From Bombardia bombarda (Eukaryota; Ascomycota; Sordariomycetes; Sordariales; Lasiosphaeriaceae), in NCBI GenBank assembly GCA_030512295.1, contig JAULSR010000003.1, positions 558,001-622,000 on the forward strand: a stretch of DNA of 64,000 nucleotides, read 5' to 3'. Below the pieces are notes generated by a model. It saw only the letters and a program-made list of their open reading frames with translations. It was not told where the DNA came from and ran no database searches. Shown piece by piece: positions 41,799 to 54,400 of the stretch. The stretch's first letter is position 1, and each line of letters begins with the position of its first letter. Made by a program: the position numbers and the translations under genes.

Positions 41799-44790
41799 GC
41801 AGCTGCTGCAGCTGCTGCTGCGGAGCAGCAACCAGCGTAGCCGCACCACCGCTCCCCTCCCTCTCCCTCTCCCTCTCCCCACCACCAGCTTTCCGCATTT
41901 CCCCAGCCTGCTGCTGCTGATACCCCCCCGAACACTGCGAAGAAGAAGGCTGTGACCCCGACCCCGGCCCCGGCCCCACCTCAGAACACGTCCCAGGCGG
42001 CCCGCCATTCTGGCTCTGCTTCTGGAACCACTGCCGCAGCATCACCAGCACAAACAGGAACTTAACCGCCGGCCTGCTCTTGTCCTCGGCCGCAGTGGCC
42101 TGGAACTTCTCCAGCAGCCGCTCGAGATGCTGCTCCACCTTCATGTTGTCCTTGTTGATGACCTTTCCGAGCTCGCTCTTGGGCGACGACGCGGCAAAGT
42201 ACATCTTGATCAGTATCACCACCGCGTACGCGACGCGCACAAAGTTGAACACGGGCAGGCAGCGGATGCGCGCCACGTCCAGCGATAGAAACACTTCAAA
42301 GATACCGTCAATAGCCGTGAGACATGCTGACAGGGCGCTGATGTGGGACGGCGTAAGGGGCGCCTCCGACCCGAGCCCATCGCTACCGCCGCGGAGGAGA
42401 TTGTCGTCGGGGAACAGCTGCTGTCTGGGGTCGTCGTTGAACTCGCTCTGCGTGGCGATCTCGTGCATATATAGACTCAGAACGTGAAAGCTAAGCCGTA
42501 GAGATGCTATACCCATACAGTGTCAGTATTTCTTCTCTCGTATTCATCTCTGTTTATATCAGGGGAAAAACTCACGCTGCATCATCTCCCGCGGAATACT
42601 CAAACTATACCTCTCCAGCTCTCTCTCAAACCCCCTCAGCGCATGCTGCGTCCTCGAGTCCGATATATTCGGCGTGCACGCCGGATCGTCCATCGAGAAC
42701 TGAATCCCCACCTCCTCCGCCAACTTGTGCGTCCACACCAGGTGACAAAAATACTTATCCGTCGGCGCCGCCTCGGGGCTCGTTTCCAGCACGTCCACGC
42801 ACTCGCCCATGAACGGCGTCCACCGGATCAGATTCGGCCGGTGCAGCGCCATGCTCGTGTTCGTCGCCAGGAAATAACACGTCAGCCACGCGCGCCGCGC
42901 CTCGACCGTCGTCGGGTCCGGCGGCGGGTTCTTGCGCATCGGGTGGTCGCGCCACGACTGCGGGATGTGCTTGCGCATCCCGCCCCGGTTCTGCTTCTTC
43001 TTGCCCAGCCCGATATCAATGGCCATGACGGCCGCCATGTGCAGCAGCTGGTAGAACTTGAGCTCCTCAAAGTGCTCCGGCGGCCAGTACCAGATTGTCG
43101 CGATCTGCAGCGTCTGCACCAGCTCCAGGCTCTTCTCGCCCACTACCACCACCTTCTCCGCAATCACCTGCATCAGCTCCTTGGTCAGATGCTTCTGCGT
43201 CGTCGGCAGGTCCCACGATGCCGCCGCCATGATGGCGAGGAACAGGATCGGCTTGGACCGCCGCACGTCCGACATGGTGGTGCCGGGCGGGAACACGACC
43301 CCGGGCAGGTGGGGCGTCATCTGCTCCGTGTAGCGCACAAAGAGCTCGCCCGCTTGGTCGACCGCCAGCAGGCCCCGGTCGATGAGATCCGGTTGCTGCT
43401 GCTGTTCCGCCCGCGGCTGCGGCGTCGCCGAGGAGGAGCCGTCTCGCGCGTCCTCGTTCTTAGCCTCGCTGCTGCCATCGGCAAATTTCCTCTTCAGGCC
43501 TGCCGTGGTGGGCGGCCCGGCTTGTGGCTGTGACTGCGGCGGATACGAAAAAGCTTCGGCAGGATACACAGACGCAGCAGCGGCCTGTGACGGCTGGTGT
43601 AGCGAGGAGGACCGCTCCGCCGCCGGCGGCGGCTTGGGAACCCAGTCCCGTGACAACGGCGGCGGTGGTGTATGACCACCCAGAGCGTTCCCGCCGTACA
43701 CACCCCTGGCTTTCTCGAGCGAGGGGGACCGACCGGCGGGCGACGTCCCCAGCAAGCTCCGCGGACCCGGTGCACCACCTATAGCAGGAGCAATAGGGGG
43801 AGCAATAGGGATACCAGCACCAGCAAAGGCCGGCCCCGTCCCCGCCCCCGCCCCCGCCCCCTGGGGGGCTCTTGTAGCCTGCAAGCTCGCAGTGAGGGCA
43901 TCAATCTTCTTCTCCAGCTCGGCCACGCGGTTGTCCGTCTTCTTCTGGCGCTTGCGGGTGGGCTGCGTGACGAGACAGGCGCGGCCGGCCTTTGTGCATC
44001 GCTTGCAGGGCCCGTCGGGGTTCGAGGGCTCGGGCTCGCAGCGCACCTTTAGGCCGCGGCAGCTCTCGCAGGCCCGCGGCTTCTTGGGGTCGCCATTGGG
44101 ATCGCCGGATGCGCCGTCGGTGGCGGGGGACATGCCGTCGCCCGGGCTGTGATGTCTGCCATTGGTGTGGGCGCCGGCGGGGGTGGAAGTTACCGACGGC
44201 GAAAGTGTTCCTGGCGTGGTTGTCGTCGGTGGAGAGAAGGACAGGACGGGAGTATATGGGGCCGATTGTTGTTGCGGATGCGACTGTTGCTGCGACTGCA
44301 GCTGGGATTGAGCTGCATGGCTGTGTGCATGTGCCTGAGCTTGAGCTCTTGCCTGGAGCTGGGCTTGAGCTTGAGCTTGCGTCTGCAGCTGCGGTTGTGG
44401 CTGGGACTGGGACTGGGACTGGGACTGGGACTGCGATTGTGGTTGCGATTGCGTGCGCGCTTGTAAGTCGTGTAAGTAGGAATAGGGTTGAGAATGGGAA
44501 TGGGAATGGCTCGAATGGCTAGCATTAACAAGGGGCCATTGCGAAGGTGGTGGTGGTGGTGGTGGTTGTGGTGGTAGTGCGTGTGTGTGTGCGTGTGTGT
44601 GTGCGTGTGAGGGTACAACAGGCGTCGATGGCGCTGCTGGAGCTGGAGCTGGAGCTGAAGCTTGAGCTGGCTGCTGTGACGAGGGTACGGATGCGGGTGG
44701 TTGTGTCTCGTGGGATTTCGGGGTGTTGTCTGCTGAAGCGTCGCGCAGCCGGGGATCCAGCGCCGTCGTGTCCATAGCCGCGGTTGCCAT
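41215..44790 (-). CDS. Zn2Cys6 transcription factor, LEU3/WAR1/PrtT type
   Basis: Two exons, 44790-42576 and 42506-41215, total 1168 residues. The 69-nt intron splits a codon. The N-terminal 235 residues are low complexity, with His-Thr-Ala, Ser-Gln and Ala-Gln repeats. The binuclear cluster uses Cys241, 244, 251, 262, 265 and 272 (CESCRGLKVRCEP ... CKRCTKAGRACLV), followed by a basic linker RKRQKKT and a heptad coiled coil VAELEKKIDALTASL. The fungal regulatory domain starts near YTEQMTPHLPGVVFPPGTTMSDVRRSKPILFLAIMAAAS, a pattern typical of the LEU3/WAR1/PrtT branch (amino acid, weak acid or protease gene regulators). The C-terminal third has a run of about 18 Gln and further Gln, Asn and Ala tracts. 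The exact target pathway cannot be told. Confidence 0.88.
41500..41802 (-). repeat. Trinucleotide repeats encoding Gln and Asn tracts
   Basis: GTT/TTG repeats on the top strand at 41500-41520, 41573-41593 and 41749-41799 encode Gln or Asn runs in the Zn2Cys6 protein (about 8, 7 and 17-18 residues). Their uninterrupted nature suggests length variation between strains. Confidence 0.85.
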
Positions 44791-46352
44791 TCTGCTGCGC
44801 TGCTGCTGCCCAGATTTTGACTCCGTTTCCCTCCTCTTGGAAGCGATGGTTGATGACGGCTCCTCTTACGTCCGACTTGCCGATTTCGCCATCAATGTAC
44901 CCATCAATGTCGGGGCGAAGAAAGTCGGTGTTGAGACCCGAGACTTCCGAACAAGGAGTGCTCCAAGCTTGGTGGTGGGGCCCCAACAATGAACATGTCA
45001 CACCAACATCTTTTCTGCTGCGCTGTTCTATCAAATCCCTGCGATAAGACTTTAGCTTCTGTAGGCATCCCACGCCAAGGACAGCCGCTGACAAAGCGTA
45101 CATCGGGTCGGCAAATAAAGGCTTGGCCCCCGCGCCGTAGAACAAATTAGCTCCGCCAAAACTCCGCCCCAAGTCCTACGCTGGCTAGCGCCACATGTTA
45201 TAAAGCGAACCTAAACACCAAAAAGAAAAGCAAAACATACAGCACCAGGGATTCGCTGGTCGTCACCGACCCAACTACTAGTCTGGCGATTAGTGGCTTA
45301 TCTAGGGCAGAGCGGACGGGATGCCGAGTTTTCCACTATCTATGGCCGTATGTGCTCGATACAATAATAATTCCTGCCTATATACTAAGGACTGGCCATC
45401 CCAAAGTTGGAGATGATTATACGAGGAGAAACATTCCTACAATGTTGTGGTATAATGCTGCCCATGATACTCGACACGCACTGGACCACTTCCCCTAACA
45501 ATAGACATTTCATTATATTATCATTCTCAACTAGCCCGCCAGGCCCCTCTAATCTCATCTCATCCCTTCTTATTCAGACTATTCACATTCATCGTATCCA
45601 AGTTAGAAAGGTAACAAGGTAGGTAGTTGAAGTAGAGAACACTATCGAGCACATCGCATCCAGTACCGCATCTGCATTCGCCACAAACAAAAAGACACAC
45701 CAAAACACCATGCTGGTAGGTACCAAAGCCAGGTAGGTAGGCACCAACGGCCAAAAAAGAATATTCTGCCTCCTCCCCTTTGGAAACAAAAGAAAAGACC
45801 CCCCAGACCCCCACAGAATCCCCCGTCCCCTTCATGCAAACTCCAAACTTCGCAAATACCAAGCCCAAGGCCCCATCCCCTTATTTCACCACTCAGCTCT
45901 GGTATAGCCACCCACCCCACCACTCTTTCGTCCCCGTTTCCCCGGTCGGGTATTACCGCAAGTAATAAGCAAGCCTGATCTCATCAGACACATCATGCAA
46001 GGCACTGGGTATTCGACGCTAGGCGCCAGTCCGTAGCCGCCAACCGCATTCGTGCCTCTTCTGTACATCAAAGTCATATGACTCTCTCATCTGTTTGTAC
46101 ATGTTGGCTCGTAGGCTCGGTCAAATAACGTCGTATATATATATATATATATATATATCGTGATGAAATGGAGACAAAATGGTATCCCCCGAAAAAACGC
46201 AAGTAAAACGCAAATTAGATCAAACGATGGAATGGTATCTCTGCTGACAAAATAACAGGTTATGAAGGGTATGGTATGGTATGTTGGAAAATTTTGAAAC
46301 CCAGATTTGAAGAAAAGAAAAAAGAAATAGCTGATAACTGCAGTATGCTTGC
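44791..46352. other. Intergenic, Zn2Cys6 promoter and RhoGAP 3' region
   Basis: Between two minus-strand genes. Includes a (TA)n microsatellite at 46134-46158 in the presumed 3' region of the RhoGAP gene. No gene supported. Confidence 0.55.
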
Positions 46353-49300
46353 TTAAAATTGACCCTCCTCCCTCAATCGACCTTTTGAGCCCTGTTGGGC
46401 GAGGTTGCCCATGAACATGGTACTCTCTCTCCGGTTCTTATAAGGTTGGTCATAAGGTGCGGGAGCAAGCCCACTATTCTCATACAAAGGTCGGTCATAC
46501 CCCGGATTTTGTTTGTATCCAGAATTTGCTGGCATTGGAGCAGCTTCGTACCCCTGAGGGACAACAAATCCGCTCTCATAGGCCGGTCGCATCGATACAT
46601 GGCTTCCAGCTTGATTCTGTTGAGAATAAAACTGAGCATCGTAGTTGATCGGGCGCTGAGGCGGAGGAGTCGGGGTGCTTCTCGATTGCAGTTGTGCAGC
46701 AGCGTTCATCTGTGCCATCTGTTGCATGCTCATGACAGGTGGCGGAGTCGGTGTATTCCGACTCACCTGACCTTCCATGACAGCCTCCATGAGGCGCTGT
46801 CTGTGCGGCGAGTCGCTATGAGATGTTGACGGTCGCCCGTCAGAACGCCCATCAGAGGGACGCCGTTCTTGCTGGAATGGCGGACGATCCATCGGCAGCG
46901 ACGGACGACGCTCGTGACTGTAAGACTCGGTGACTGGGAGCTCATACTCGATAGGATCAATGCCAAAGACGGGTTCATAATTCTGGAGGAACATTGCGAA
47001 AACAGGCGCTGGGATATTGAGAGTTGGCGAGAAGACGATCCCAACGTTTCTCACCGTCATCTTGTTCGTGTCTGAGTTGTTGATGATCTTAATCAAGAAT
47101 GCAATCAAATACTTCAAGAGGGTGGCATTAGCCTGCGGAAGCCGCTGCACAAGCTCCGAGAGAGCGAATATCTTCTCTCTCTGGTTCGTCATCTCGGTGA
47201 CAGACATAAACTCAACATGCAAATCTCTGGTAAGAATCGATGTAGGGAGTTCACGGAGATACGCTTTCAGAAGCGACGCGACAGCATGGATGTCGTGGTA
47301 CTGCTCTTCAGCCAGGAGGTTGATATCGCCCTCAGTGTTGAACCGCTCCTTGAGTGCCTTGATCACAACATTTGATCCGCTGAGTCGGAAGATACCTTCT
47401 TCTGAAATGGCGCCCTTCGCCTCAAGGTACTGAATGCATCGATAAACGACAGCTGGCAGTGGAACCCTGACATCTGCTGGAGCGTTATATCTGACCGCCT
47501 CTCCGAGAGAAGCGCCAAATACTTGACGGACAGGTCCATTATTGAATGGATTGCCAGCTTGACCGTTCGCACCGGCGCCGCCATCGTTACCAAAGAGCGA
47601 CTCTGGGCCATCGCCCGAAGGCCTAGTCTTCGGACCAAACCCGAAAAAGCTGCGTTTCCTCGCCTTCTTTTCCTCCTGATTGGGTGGCGCAAGGCCCATT
47701 CCCAGTTTTGATCCCCAACTCTCCGAGTTTGAGATGACATGTGCATCCCGAGGCGCTGAAATGGTGTATGAAGACTGAGATGTTATTGTCTGACCCTGAG
47801 ACTGCTCGTGTTCATGGTAACCGGATTGCTTCGATTTCGCCGGTGCGCCTTGTGGGATATCGCCCTGCTTTGTAGCTTCGTATTGCACACCTATCAACGA
47901 CGCATCGCTTTCACTCGGTTGCGGCTGTCTGCCCTGCAGCTTCTTTTTCCCGTGTACGCCATTCACCCGTTCGGAGCCACCGGAACCTTGCCGATCATGA
48001 GCATGTTCCTTTTTGGGCGGGTCTTCTTCTCCAGGCTCCCTGTAATCGATCCAACGGAGCAAAGCCTCGACCCATTGGTCTCGCTCTCGGTCGCTTTCAG
48101 CACACAACACATGCTTCGTGAGGCTGTTCGGATCCTTCTTTTTCGGTTCAAGGATAAGGAATGCATGGCGGTATTGGTTATCGACATCGTCCACTCCAGA
48201 ATTGGGTGCTGGAGAGCCTTCGTTTGTGTTGTGTGACTGCTTGCCAATCTGAGCTCTTGGTAGTTTAATCGTTCCTAAATGTGCCCCACCCGGTGTCTCG
48301 TAATACTTCAGATGCGGCCCATCAAGAATAAAGAACCGAGCCTTCCAGCCGCCAAAGTTCTTTCCACGCTTGGTCAGATAACCGCTGCGGAAAGGTCGTC
48401 CTCCTGGTCCAGTCTTCTGATCTGGTTCGGCAGGATTCACAACGCTAGGTGATGAACCCGTTTCATCGGCATTGGGCGGCAGCGTGTTGGTGGATAGATA
48501 CTTGCACAGCTCGAGAGCAGTAGCATTATCCAGAGGCGTATTCAGCAGTTCGTCCAAGTACTGGTTAAGAGCGACTCGACGAGCATCAAGCTTGGCAGGC
48601 GCGTGCCCACTGAAGAGCGACCTGTCTGGAGTCCTTGCAGTGAAAGCTTGACACTGCTTTAGCCTCTGATCCAGTTTAGCCAACGATGCCGAATCCTTCT
48701 CTACCCGCCAAAGCTCTTCTCCACTATCAGACCTCGAGAAAATAGCCAAGGTGAAAACGGGATCCTCCTCCAACTGGGTCATCGACAGCAGGCTGGCTCT
48801 GGATGGCTTCATACGAGAAGACGCCACCTTGATATCGATGGATGGAAGTGCGTTTGGTGGTAGGAGAAGATCGGGATACTCATCCGTGACCAGACCCTTG
48901 AAGACCCTCTTTCTCGCAGTTGGACTCGAGTGATTGCTCTTCGTTGGGCTGGAAGATTCAATGCTGTCAGAACTCTTTTTGATTATGTTAAGAGGCTTAG
49001 GGGACGTCAGTAATAACGGCTCCACTGCCGGAGAGGGCGTTTGAAGGGGCGTATTAGGGGGCAGCGGTATGGGGACCCGCGGTGGTCGAGGAGATAAGGG
49101 TGCCCCGAAACTCAGAACGCCCAGAGGTGAAAGTGGTGGTGAATTGACCGGGGACTTCATAGCAATCGGCCTGGGGCTGGATGGGAGGCCGGGACTCAGC
49201 AGTGGCATGGTAATAGAGCGGGCCTCCAGCGATGAGGTACCACTCAAAACGCCATCCAGTGACGAAACGCCCTCTGCCCGTTGGGGGACAGCTTTACCCA

Positions 49301-51465
49301 CTTGAAATAGTCTAGGACTGACGGGCATCTCGCTCTTTGGCGAGAGGGAGACGCTATCCTTTGGTGCGCCCTTTTCACTGCCGCTCTTGCTCTTCTTGGA
49401 CAAACTGCGTATTTCGGCTTCCTTTCGAGCGAGGATCTCGCGTTCTCGTTCGTCCTCCTCTCGTGTTCTTCGACGCCCTCTTTGGTCAAAAACGGGAATT
49501 TCATCCACCTCAAGAATATCGTCGTAGTCTGTGTCTGAGTCTGGTTCCTCATCTGCTGGTATAAGAGGGCTATGTGGGGGGATATTCTTCAGGTGTAGTG
49601 GTGCCGGTGGCGGTTTTCGTGGTGGGGGCGCGGGAGGTGGAGGGAACTGCGCAATGCCCTCCTCAAGTCCTGGTGATAGATCTATAGACGCCGCGGGAAG
49701 CAAAGGAGGTGGTATCCGCGGTGGCTCGCGAGGTAAAGTACGAGAGGGCGGAATGCCGAGGTTCAGGTGTAGATCCTTGGCCTCTTCAGCTTCCTTTCTC
49801 GCAGCATCGGCCTCGCGTTCTTGGGCATCATGATCGAACTGGTTAAGGGCATGCTCGCTCGGTTTCGGCATCGTGTGAGAAGGATCCAGGATCTCAGCAA
49901 CAGTGGGTGAAGGACGGTTGGAGCCAGGCTGATCTGCAGGAGGAGTTATGGGATATGGAGCCAAGGACACATCGATTGGCGAATGTTTTTGACTGTCCGA
50001 GTCTAACCCTGGTGACGCCGGAATTTCGAGCACCTGTTCTTTCGGCGGTGAATCAACCGGTCGAGATCCGCTCGAATTGGGGCCTGGGGCTCGGCCTGTT
50101 GGAACAGGTGGTACTGGCGGTACCCCAGCTTCGAGCACGAATTCCTTCAGCTTCTTCCTGTATTTTTCTTTGTCCTTGAGGGCCCTTTCCAAATCTTTAT
50201 TGAGACCCAGAATCATGGCCCTCTGCTTGTCAACCAGTCGCCATAGTTGTGCGTTTTGCTGGGATTGCGACTGCTTTTCCTTGAGCAAGTATTGGATAAC
50301 TGCCTCTGGGCTGCCAGCCGTCTTAATTAGGTTTGCAATATCTGTCGTTCCTACAGCGTTCCCCTGAGACCCCTTGCTGGGAGTCGACTTGGCAGATATT
50401 GCAGAAATAGCGGAATCCATGGATGAGTTTCTCGGCGCGCCTGTCGCGAGCTCTGCCCGCACGCTCGATGAGCCGGCCATCGTTGAGGACCCTAGAGGGG
50501 GGCCTGCTGGAGGCTTCGGGGTCACAACAGGGTCGGAGACACTGCGAGCCTCATTCGGGAATCGTTGAGAAAGAGGAGATGGAGCCGGTCTAGTAGCCAT
50601 ACTTAAGTCAGCACGAGATTCAAGACTCGTCCTTGGCATCATCATTAATCTCTGGCGCCAAGTGCGCGAGGAGGCAGAGTAGGGGGTATCCATCACACAA
50701 CGTACCCAGGACTTCTCTCTTCGGGCGTGGTGGCACCCGAGGAATCACTGATGAAGTAAGTTTTCTCGGACGCCTGCTCGCGACGGTCCTCGGGGGCTGC
50801 AGTTGTGACTATGCGCGGGACGGCGGCGACGGTATATGGCTGGTGCAATGGAGATGGGAAGCCGGACCGCGCTGGGCCGGGACTGGTCGGAGGAGATACA
50901 GCACTGCTTGTATGTAGCGGGCTCGGTGCAGGCTTCCGTGTGGATCTGAGGCCGGCGAAGGGATTGGATTAGTATTTGTGGACACTGCAGTACCTGACAC
51001 AGTCGCACAGTAGGGCAGACACCAGACAAATCGCGGGGACGATCCGATTTGTGGTGGTCTGTCAGGCGCCGGTAAAGCTTGTCTGGTTTCTTAACCACGC
51101 TCGAGCCGGTTGCGAGACTGGCTGACTGTGAACGGCCAGCGGGAACCAGACGGCACCAGACCCAACTGACAGAGAGACAGGTTGGGAGCAAAAGAGTGAC
51201 ACGAGAGCATACAAAAAGCTCCCAACGAAGCGAAGCCGAGTCGATCAACGCCAGAGACGAAGGGAAGAAGACTTCGGGAAGAGGTAACAAAGCAGGGAAA
51301 CGGGAGCGCATAAAAGAGGGTCGCGTACCTGGAGCTTATGGTGGAGGAAGGCGTTGTCAGCGGGCTATTGGTGGTGTAGCCTTGGCCTTGGTCCTGGGAC
51401 TGGGAGCCACCGAGAGTGAGAATTTGTCTCCTCCCAATGGTAGGGCTGTCCTGGAAAGAATCCAT
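46353..51465 (-). CDS. BEM3-like Rho GTPase-activating protein (PX-PH-RhoGAP)
   Basis: Exon 1 51465-51329, exon 2 50945-50706, exon 3 50601 (or 50631) to 46353; about 1541 residues. Phases agree across both introns (364 and 104 or 74 nt). Exon 2 encodes a Pro/Ser-rich stretch ending KTYFISDSSGATTPEERSPG. The rest has a short coiled coil (LWRLVDKQRAMILGLNKDL), Pro-rich SH3-ligand-like runs, a PX domain (~738-828), a PH domain (~861-980, SGYLTKRGKNFGGWKARFF) with an insert, and a RhoGAP domain (~1151-1340). The arginine finger is in GIFRLSG (~1195), followed by the YHDIHAVASLLKAYLRELP helix. Yeast BEM3 has the same order and stimulates GTP hydrolysis by CDC42 at sites of polarised growth; PX and PH bind phosphoinositides. 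A role in hyphal polarity is inferred. Confidence 0.9.
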
Positions 51466-54400
51466 CAACGGCGGACTCGACGTGGTGAAAGTCTGGTCAC
51501 GGTGTGGATGTTGGTTTGTCAGGCCTTCGTCGCTCTAGAGCGCAAGCTGCGACATGGTCCGCTATGCGACGGGCACGGAGACGGGGGGTGACGGGGGGTG
51601 AGGTGACGGGGGCCGGGTCGAGGGCTTGGCCGCCAGTGCCAGTTGGAGAGAGGAGGAGAAGGGGTCAGAGCTCAACGCAGGACACACTCGCCGAGGTTTC
51701 GAGGCGCCTGAGTGACCCTGATTGACGTCGCATATATTAATTCGTCCTGCCCTCTTAGTAACTACCTAACCGTAACGCGGTCTGACGAATGTGCAGCGGG
51801 CGGGAGCGGTTGATGGGGTGAGAGAAAACAAAGCTTGCAGCGCAGGCGGTATGCACAGATGGTAGGTTAAGAATAAAGAAAAAGCCAAAGTATGATGGTG
51901 ATGGACCTTGGAACGCTTCTGGGTCGCCGCTCCTTCGCGTACGAGGCTGTCCCGCTGGGCTGGGCTGGGCTGGGCTTGGTGTGCTTATTATTATTATTTG
52001 TCGTCGTAAGGTACTGTATGTACACATGTAACTGCGGATACGGATGGCTCTGAGACCGGCAAACCCGTCGGCTGTCTCTTCAGCTGCAGCGCACACAGCT
52101 GCGACAGTCCTCAACGAGTCGTGATCTGTGTGTTTTTAGGTGGAAACCGAGACGAAGGAGATCGGTCAAACAGCGGGCCAGATGCAGGGCACGCGGGAAA
52201 GACCACTGACAAGGAGCCCCGACTGGGGAGGAGCGACCTGGAAGTTTGGTCCTGGTCGGCTTTGCAAGTTTACACAGCGACACGACACTGGAACTCACCG
52301 GAAAGACGGACACTGCAAGATACAAAGACTCCACACCTGGCGCTTCTTGCATCGTTCGCTGTCTGCGTCCCCCCTGATCCCTATTGCCCTGTTTGATAAG
52401 ATCACCATCCGCCCCAAGGACCAGCACGCCTTTGTAATCTCCCGCCCAAGTGAAGAAATCTACTGTAGTAAGGCACCACGAGGTCTGACTTAGACTCTCT
52501 CCTTGCGGCTGCTACCTACCTACTGATCATTCCGTACCTAAAACACCAATTACTACAACACGTCGCCGTTCAATCAAACTAGCTGCGCTACTGTGACTGT
52601 GTTGCTGGTCGGAGCACGATGTGCGCCTTCCTATTTTCTCTGGGGTCGCTTATTAGCGTAGGTAGGCCACTTTCTTTCCTCCTCGATCGCTTGCAGGACC
52701 CATAGCGCGGGGATCTTCACTAACAGATATCATCATTTCGGAAATCGAGTTCTGAAACTGTCTCTCACGAGGTAGCTGTCCGCCACATTTAGCCGGGTTG
52801 CGACTTCGTCCCTTTTATAATACTCGAAACCGGGCCAACTTTATCGTGAAGACTATCCCGATCGTTTTGCATTCTCATAGACAAGACAGTAATAAACGTG
52901 TTTGTGGTTCCGCAGTCAATACTGTGGTAAACAGAAGCGAACTAGTACTTTGTACAATCGTGTGTGTGAGCAATCGCAATTTTTTTGGGCGTACCTGGCT
53001 GGCTGCACGTCAATGCCGACTGGCAGTCCTGCAGCGATTTCTACCCCGCCAGTGGCGGCTCGCTGGCGACATCTACAGGCCGACGCTACAACTCCAACAG
53101 AGCCAAGTAGCTGTTTTTTTTCTAGCTTCTTCGAAAACATATAAAAAGTCCACAATTCACAGCTCAAAGTCACCGTTCGAGCCACTAGTTATGTCTTATC
53201 AAGGGGCCGTTCGAGATGTCTTGTGTTAGACGGCTACAACAACGACTTGTCCATCAACCCCTCCCACCCTCAGGACATCCATGACAATAATAATATCAAG
53301 GAACAGGGTTGCAGCTCTCTGGCCCTGGCGCCCTCGCCATCAAGTGGCATCAGCGCCACACGACTGCCGGGAGTCTTTTTTGTCAAATCCGCAACCCACG
53401 CTCCACGACGATAACGGAGGGTCTCGTGCCACTTACACGCCTATATTTCTACACAGGTTCAAAGCAGGTGGTGCACTCGAGCAGATCATCATTGGCTGTG
53501 TCTTGAAGTTCTTTAGATATCAGAAATCGGTGTGGGCATCAGCAACATAATAATTTCATTATCTCAGTGGTAATTTGCAATGATGATGGATACCACTTCA
53601 GAACGTAGTACCACCCCTTTATCTGTTGCCGGAGCTGGCCAAGATTGACTTGCCCCTTCCCCCACAATGATGCTACTTTAGCTTTAGTTCAGACGTATCA
53701 TGCAGGAGGGGGTTGGACTTCTGCAGGTACGATGATCCAGGAAGGAAAGTGGCCTGTGCACATGGTTATTTAGATAGTAGAGGGTTAGGGTTAAGCCACC
53801 CACACGTCCTACGTCGCGCCTGCCTTCTCTGTGATGATTACCCATAATCCATATTGTTTGTAACCACTGTCACAAATAGCAGCGACCCTTTTCAAAACAC
53901 CCTTGTCAGGTACCAACATTACTAAGGAATTGCATCTTCATCCTGCACCATTCTGGCAAAGATCCAATGACATCGACCATCGTAGCCGCCACGACTGCAA
54001 GGCAACGACTCACAGCACCCCAAAGCGATATGGCCATGCGGCGGTCTTGGACCTGCCGTCACCAACAAGGGCACACAAGATGGACCCCAAAACAGAATGC
54101 TTGCGGACGAATGTAGAAACACCCATCCACAGAGGCGCCAGTCTTTCCCGCCCTGCGACACCTTGATGAACTGAACATCTCTTGGGTCAAACAAAGGCGC
54201 AAGCCACATCGGGGGCCTTAGATTAGCCTCGAATTGTTTCGACAACCCCAGCTAAGCCAGCCCCCATTATTTATTAGCAGTACCGAGCGACCAGATCGCC
54301 AAGCGATAACCACGGGCTGCCCGTCCGGAGTTGCTGTTGGCCCCAGTTTCCCAAGGCCTGCCTCACACCCGCCCGCCAAGACCACAGTCGGCCTGTCGTT

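Noticed and set aside
41749..41955. Plus-strand poly-Leu ORFs
   Set aside because: They are antisense shadows of Gln-coding repeats in the Zn2Cys6 gene.
53783..53794. GGGTTAGGGTT telomere-like sequence (also CCCTAACCCT near 3176)
   Set aside because: Only about two units each, embedded in ordinary sequence; not telomeric arrays.
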